From contig BNUW01000020.1 of NCBI GenBank assembly GCA_025997655.1, positions 1-23,604 of the forward strand: DNA of 23,604 nt, given 5' to 3'. Below are positions 22,700 through 23,604 of this stretch, in pieces. Below the pieces are notes generated by a model, which ran no database searches, was not told the DNA's origin, and saw only the letters and a program-made list of their open reading frames with translations. The DNA comes from Spirochaetia bacterium (GTDB lineage: Bacteria; Spirochaetota; Spirochaetia; Treponematales; Breznakiellaceae). Within the stretch, counting starts at the first letter, position 1. Each line of letters begins with the position of its first letter. A program made the position numbers and the translations under genes.

Positions 22700-23490
22700 T
22701 TTGCCTCCCGTATTACAAATTGCGGGCGCTGTTTTACTTCTGTATATGTTTTTGCGAGATATTGCCCCAAAATACCGGTGGTGAAAAGCTGAATACCGCT
22801 GCAAAACAAAATGATGCATGCAGTTGATGCCCAGCCGTCAACAGGGTCTCCCCATACCATTCTGCGAATAACGATAAAACAAATAAATACAAGGGAAATC
22901 AAGAATAGTAGAATTCCCATAATTGAGGCGATGGCGAGGGGTTTTGATGAAAAAGCAATAATTCCGTCAAAGGAATAAAACAATAATTTCCAGAAAGACC
23001 ATTTGGTGTTCCCTGCAATGCGTTGTATGTTTTCATATTCAAACCATTTTGTTTTGAAACCGACCCATGGAAAAATACCCTTTGAAAACCGGCTTCGTTC
23101 CGGTAACGATAAAATTGCGTCAACATATTTACGGTTCATTAAGCGAAAATCCCTCGCGCCGTCCACTACTTCGATATCGCTTATTTTTGCCATGATGCTA
23201 TAAAACCTGCGGGCAAAAAATGAACGGATAGGCGGCTCGCCTTTTCGACTTACACGCCGTGTTCCGGCACAATCAAACTCACCCGAAGTAACTACTTCAA
23301 TCATTTGCGGAATAAGTGAAGGAGGGTCTTGTAAATCTGCGTCTAACGTAACAACAATTTGGCAATGTGTAGCCTGTAATCCTGCAAGCAAGGCGGCTTC
23401 TTTTCCAAAATTACGGGAGAAGGAAATATAATGTACACGGTTATCCTGCGCAGCGAGATTTTTTAATACGCCTAAAGTATCATCGACAGC
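22696..23490 (-). CDS. gtrB: GtrB/DPM1-like polyprenyl-phosphate glycosyltransferase, 5' end missing
   Basis: A GT2 enzyme that transfers a sugar from a nucleotide donor to undecaprenyl phosphate. Visible are VDDTLGVLKNLAAQD, FSRNFGKEAALLAGLQ, LDADLQDPP (metal and donor site), GARDFRLMNR, RIAGNTKWSFWKL, and two C-terminal membrane segments, all standard for the DPM1/GtrB/ArnC group. The first 35-40 residues are absent: upstream of VDD the frame meets a stop at 23493-23491, and the usual DDGSxD motif is cut. No proper start exists (TTG 23391 lies inside the conserved domain). The gene is therefore truncated by a rearrangement, an insertion or a chimeric join at about 23485-23490. It heads the gtr operon. 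Confidence 0.85.
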   Translation of the reverse strand, partial: AVDDTLGVLKNLAAQDNRVHYISFSRNFGKEAALLAGLQATHCQIVVTLDADLQDPPSLIPQMIEVVTSGEFDCAGTRRVSRKGEPPIRSFFARRFYSIMAKISDIEVVDGARDFRLMNRKYVDAILSLPERSRFSKGIFPWVGFKTKWFEYENIQRIAGNTKWSFWKLLFYSFDGIIAFSSKPLAIASIMGILLFLISLVFICFIVIRRMVWGDPVDGWASTACIILFCSGIQLFTTGILGQYLAKTYTEVKQRPQFVIREAK

Positions 23491-23604
23491 TTAGCGCCCT
23501 GAACAGCAACACCAACGCAGGGGCTGAACACGCAATCTTCAACCCTACCCGTTTTATCGCGGTGGAAGAAGTGTAAATCCTCAACCGCCGTTTGGATTCT
23601 TCCC
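23491..23604 (+). other. Foreign segment at the window end; forward frame may be a gene 3' end
   Basis: Beyond about 23490 the GT2 homology ends and the base composition becomes clearly richer in GC than in the gtr genes. The forward strand has an open frame ending ALNSNTNAGAEHAIFNPTRF and IAVEEV at TAA 23574-23576, which reads like a natural C-terminus, but I do not recognise it. Either an inserted gene fragment or an assembly chimera is possible. Confidence 0.3.

Overview
The window looks like a mid-GC chromosomal segment of a host-associated spirochaete, most probably a Treponema of the gut/termite type. This is inferred from the protein set: FliS and a FlgN-like flagellar chaperone, an archaeal-type aspartate-semialdehyde dehydrogenase in a lysC/dapB/dapA/asd neighbourhood, a Treponema-type (BspA-like) leucine-rich-repeat protein, and an iron-sulfur two-subunit serine dehydratase. 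No rRNA or tRNA is visible to settle the taxon.

Layout. 1-300: a divergent control region. One promoter points right to lysC. A stronger one points left to a partial reading frame that runs into a 21-base G/C homopolymer ten codons after its start, which is either a phase-variable gene or a contig-end artefact. 318-5682: aspartate-family (lysine) biosynthesis, lysC, dapB, dapA, asd. It is interrupted by a toxin-antitoxin remnant (antitoxin intact, RelE/ParE toxin reduced to its two ends) and a reverse-strand cupin gene, and dapB carries an in-frame TAA. 5683-6029: a REPIN-like inverted-repeat element and a terminator-like hairpin. 6030-9165: an AT-rich accessory island with an XRE regulator, an intergenic region with three direct repeats and a 16-bp palindrome, an SGNH acyl-esterase-like gene, an MBOAT O-acyltransferase broken by an in-frame TAA, and a MazF remnant beside polA.

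9169-18888: higher-GC core genes. These are polA (reverse), divergent sdaAB-sdaAA, flgN/fliS (reverse), a DUF554 membrane protein, an unrecognised conserved-looking protein coupled to an LRR surface protein, and a DEAD-box RNA helicase. 18878-23490: a reverse-strand run with a secreted DUF2141 protein, two small ORFs and a tightly overlapping, AT-rich four-gene glycosylation operon (gtrB-like GT2, methyltransferase, gtrA, GT-C glycosyltransferase). The GT2 gene loses its 5' end abruptly at about 23490, where unrelated higher-GC sequence begins.

Two themes stand out. First, gene decay: two nonsense-interrupted genes, two toxin remnants and one truncated glycosyltransferase lie in 23 kb, mostly around AT-rich accessory DNA. 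Loss of dapB would give lysine auxotrophy, tolerable in a treponeme whose peptidoglycan uses ornithine rather than DAP. Second, surface and envelope variation: O-acylation genes, a polyprenyl-phosphate-sugar system, an LRR protein and a possible homopolymer-tract switch. The clearest regulatory signals are a perfect TTGACA-N17-TATAAT promoter with an operator-like palindrome in its spacer (antitoxin), the triple repeat beside the XRE gene, and apparent leaderless starts for sdaAB and the gene at 15600.
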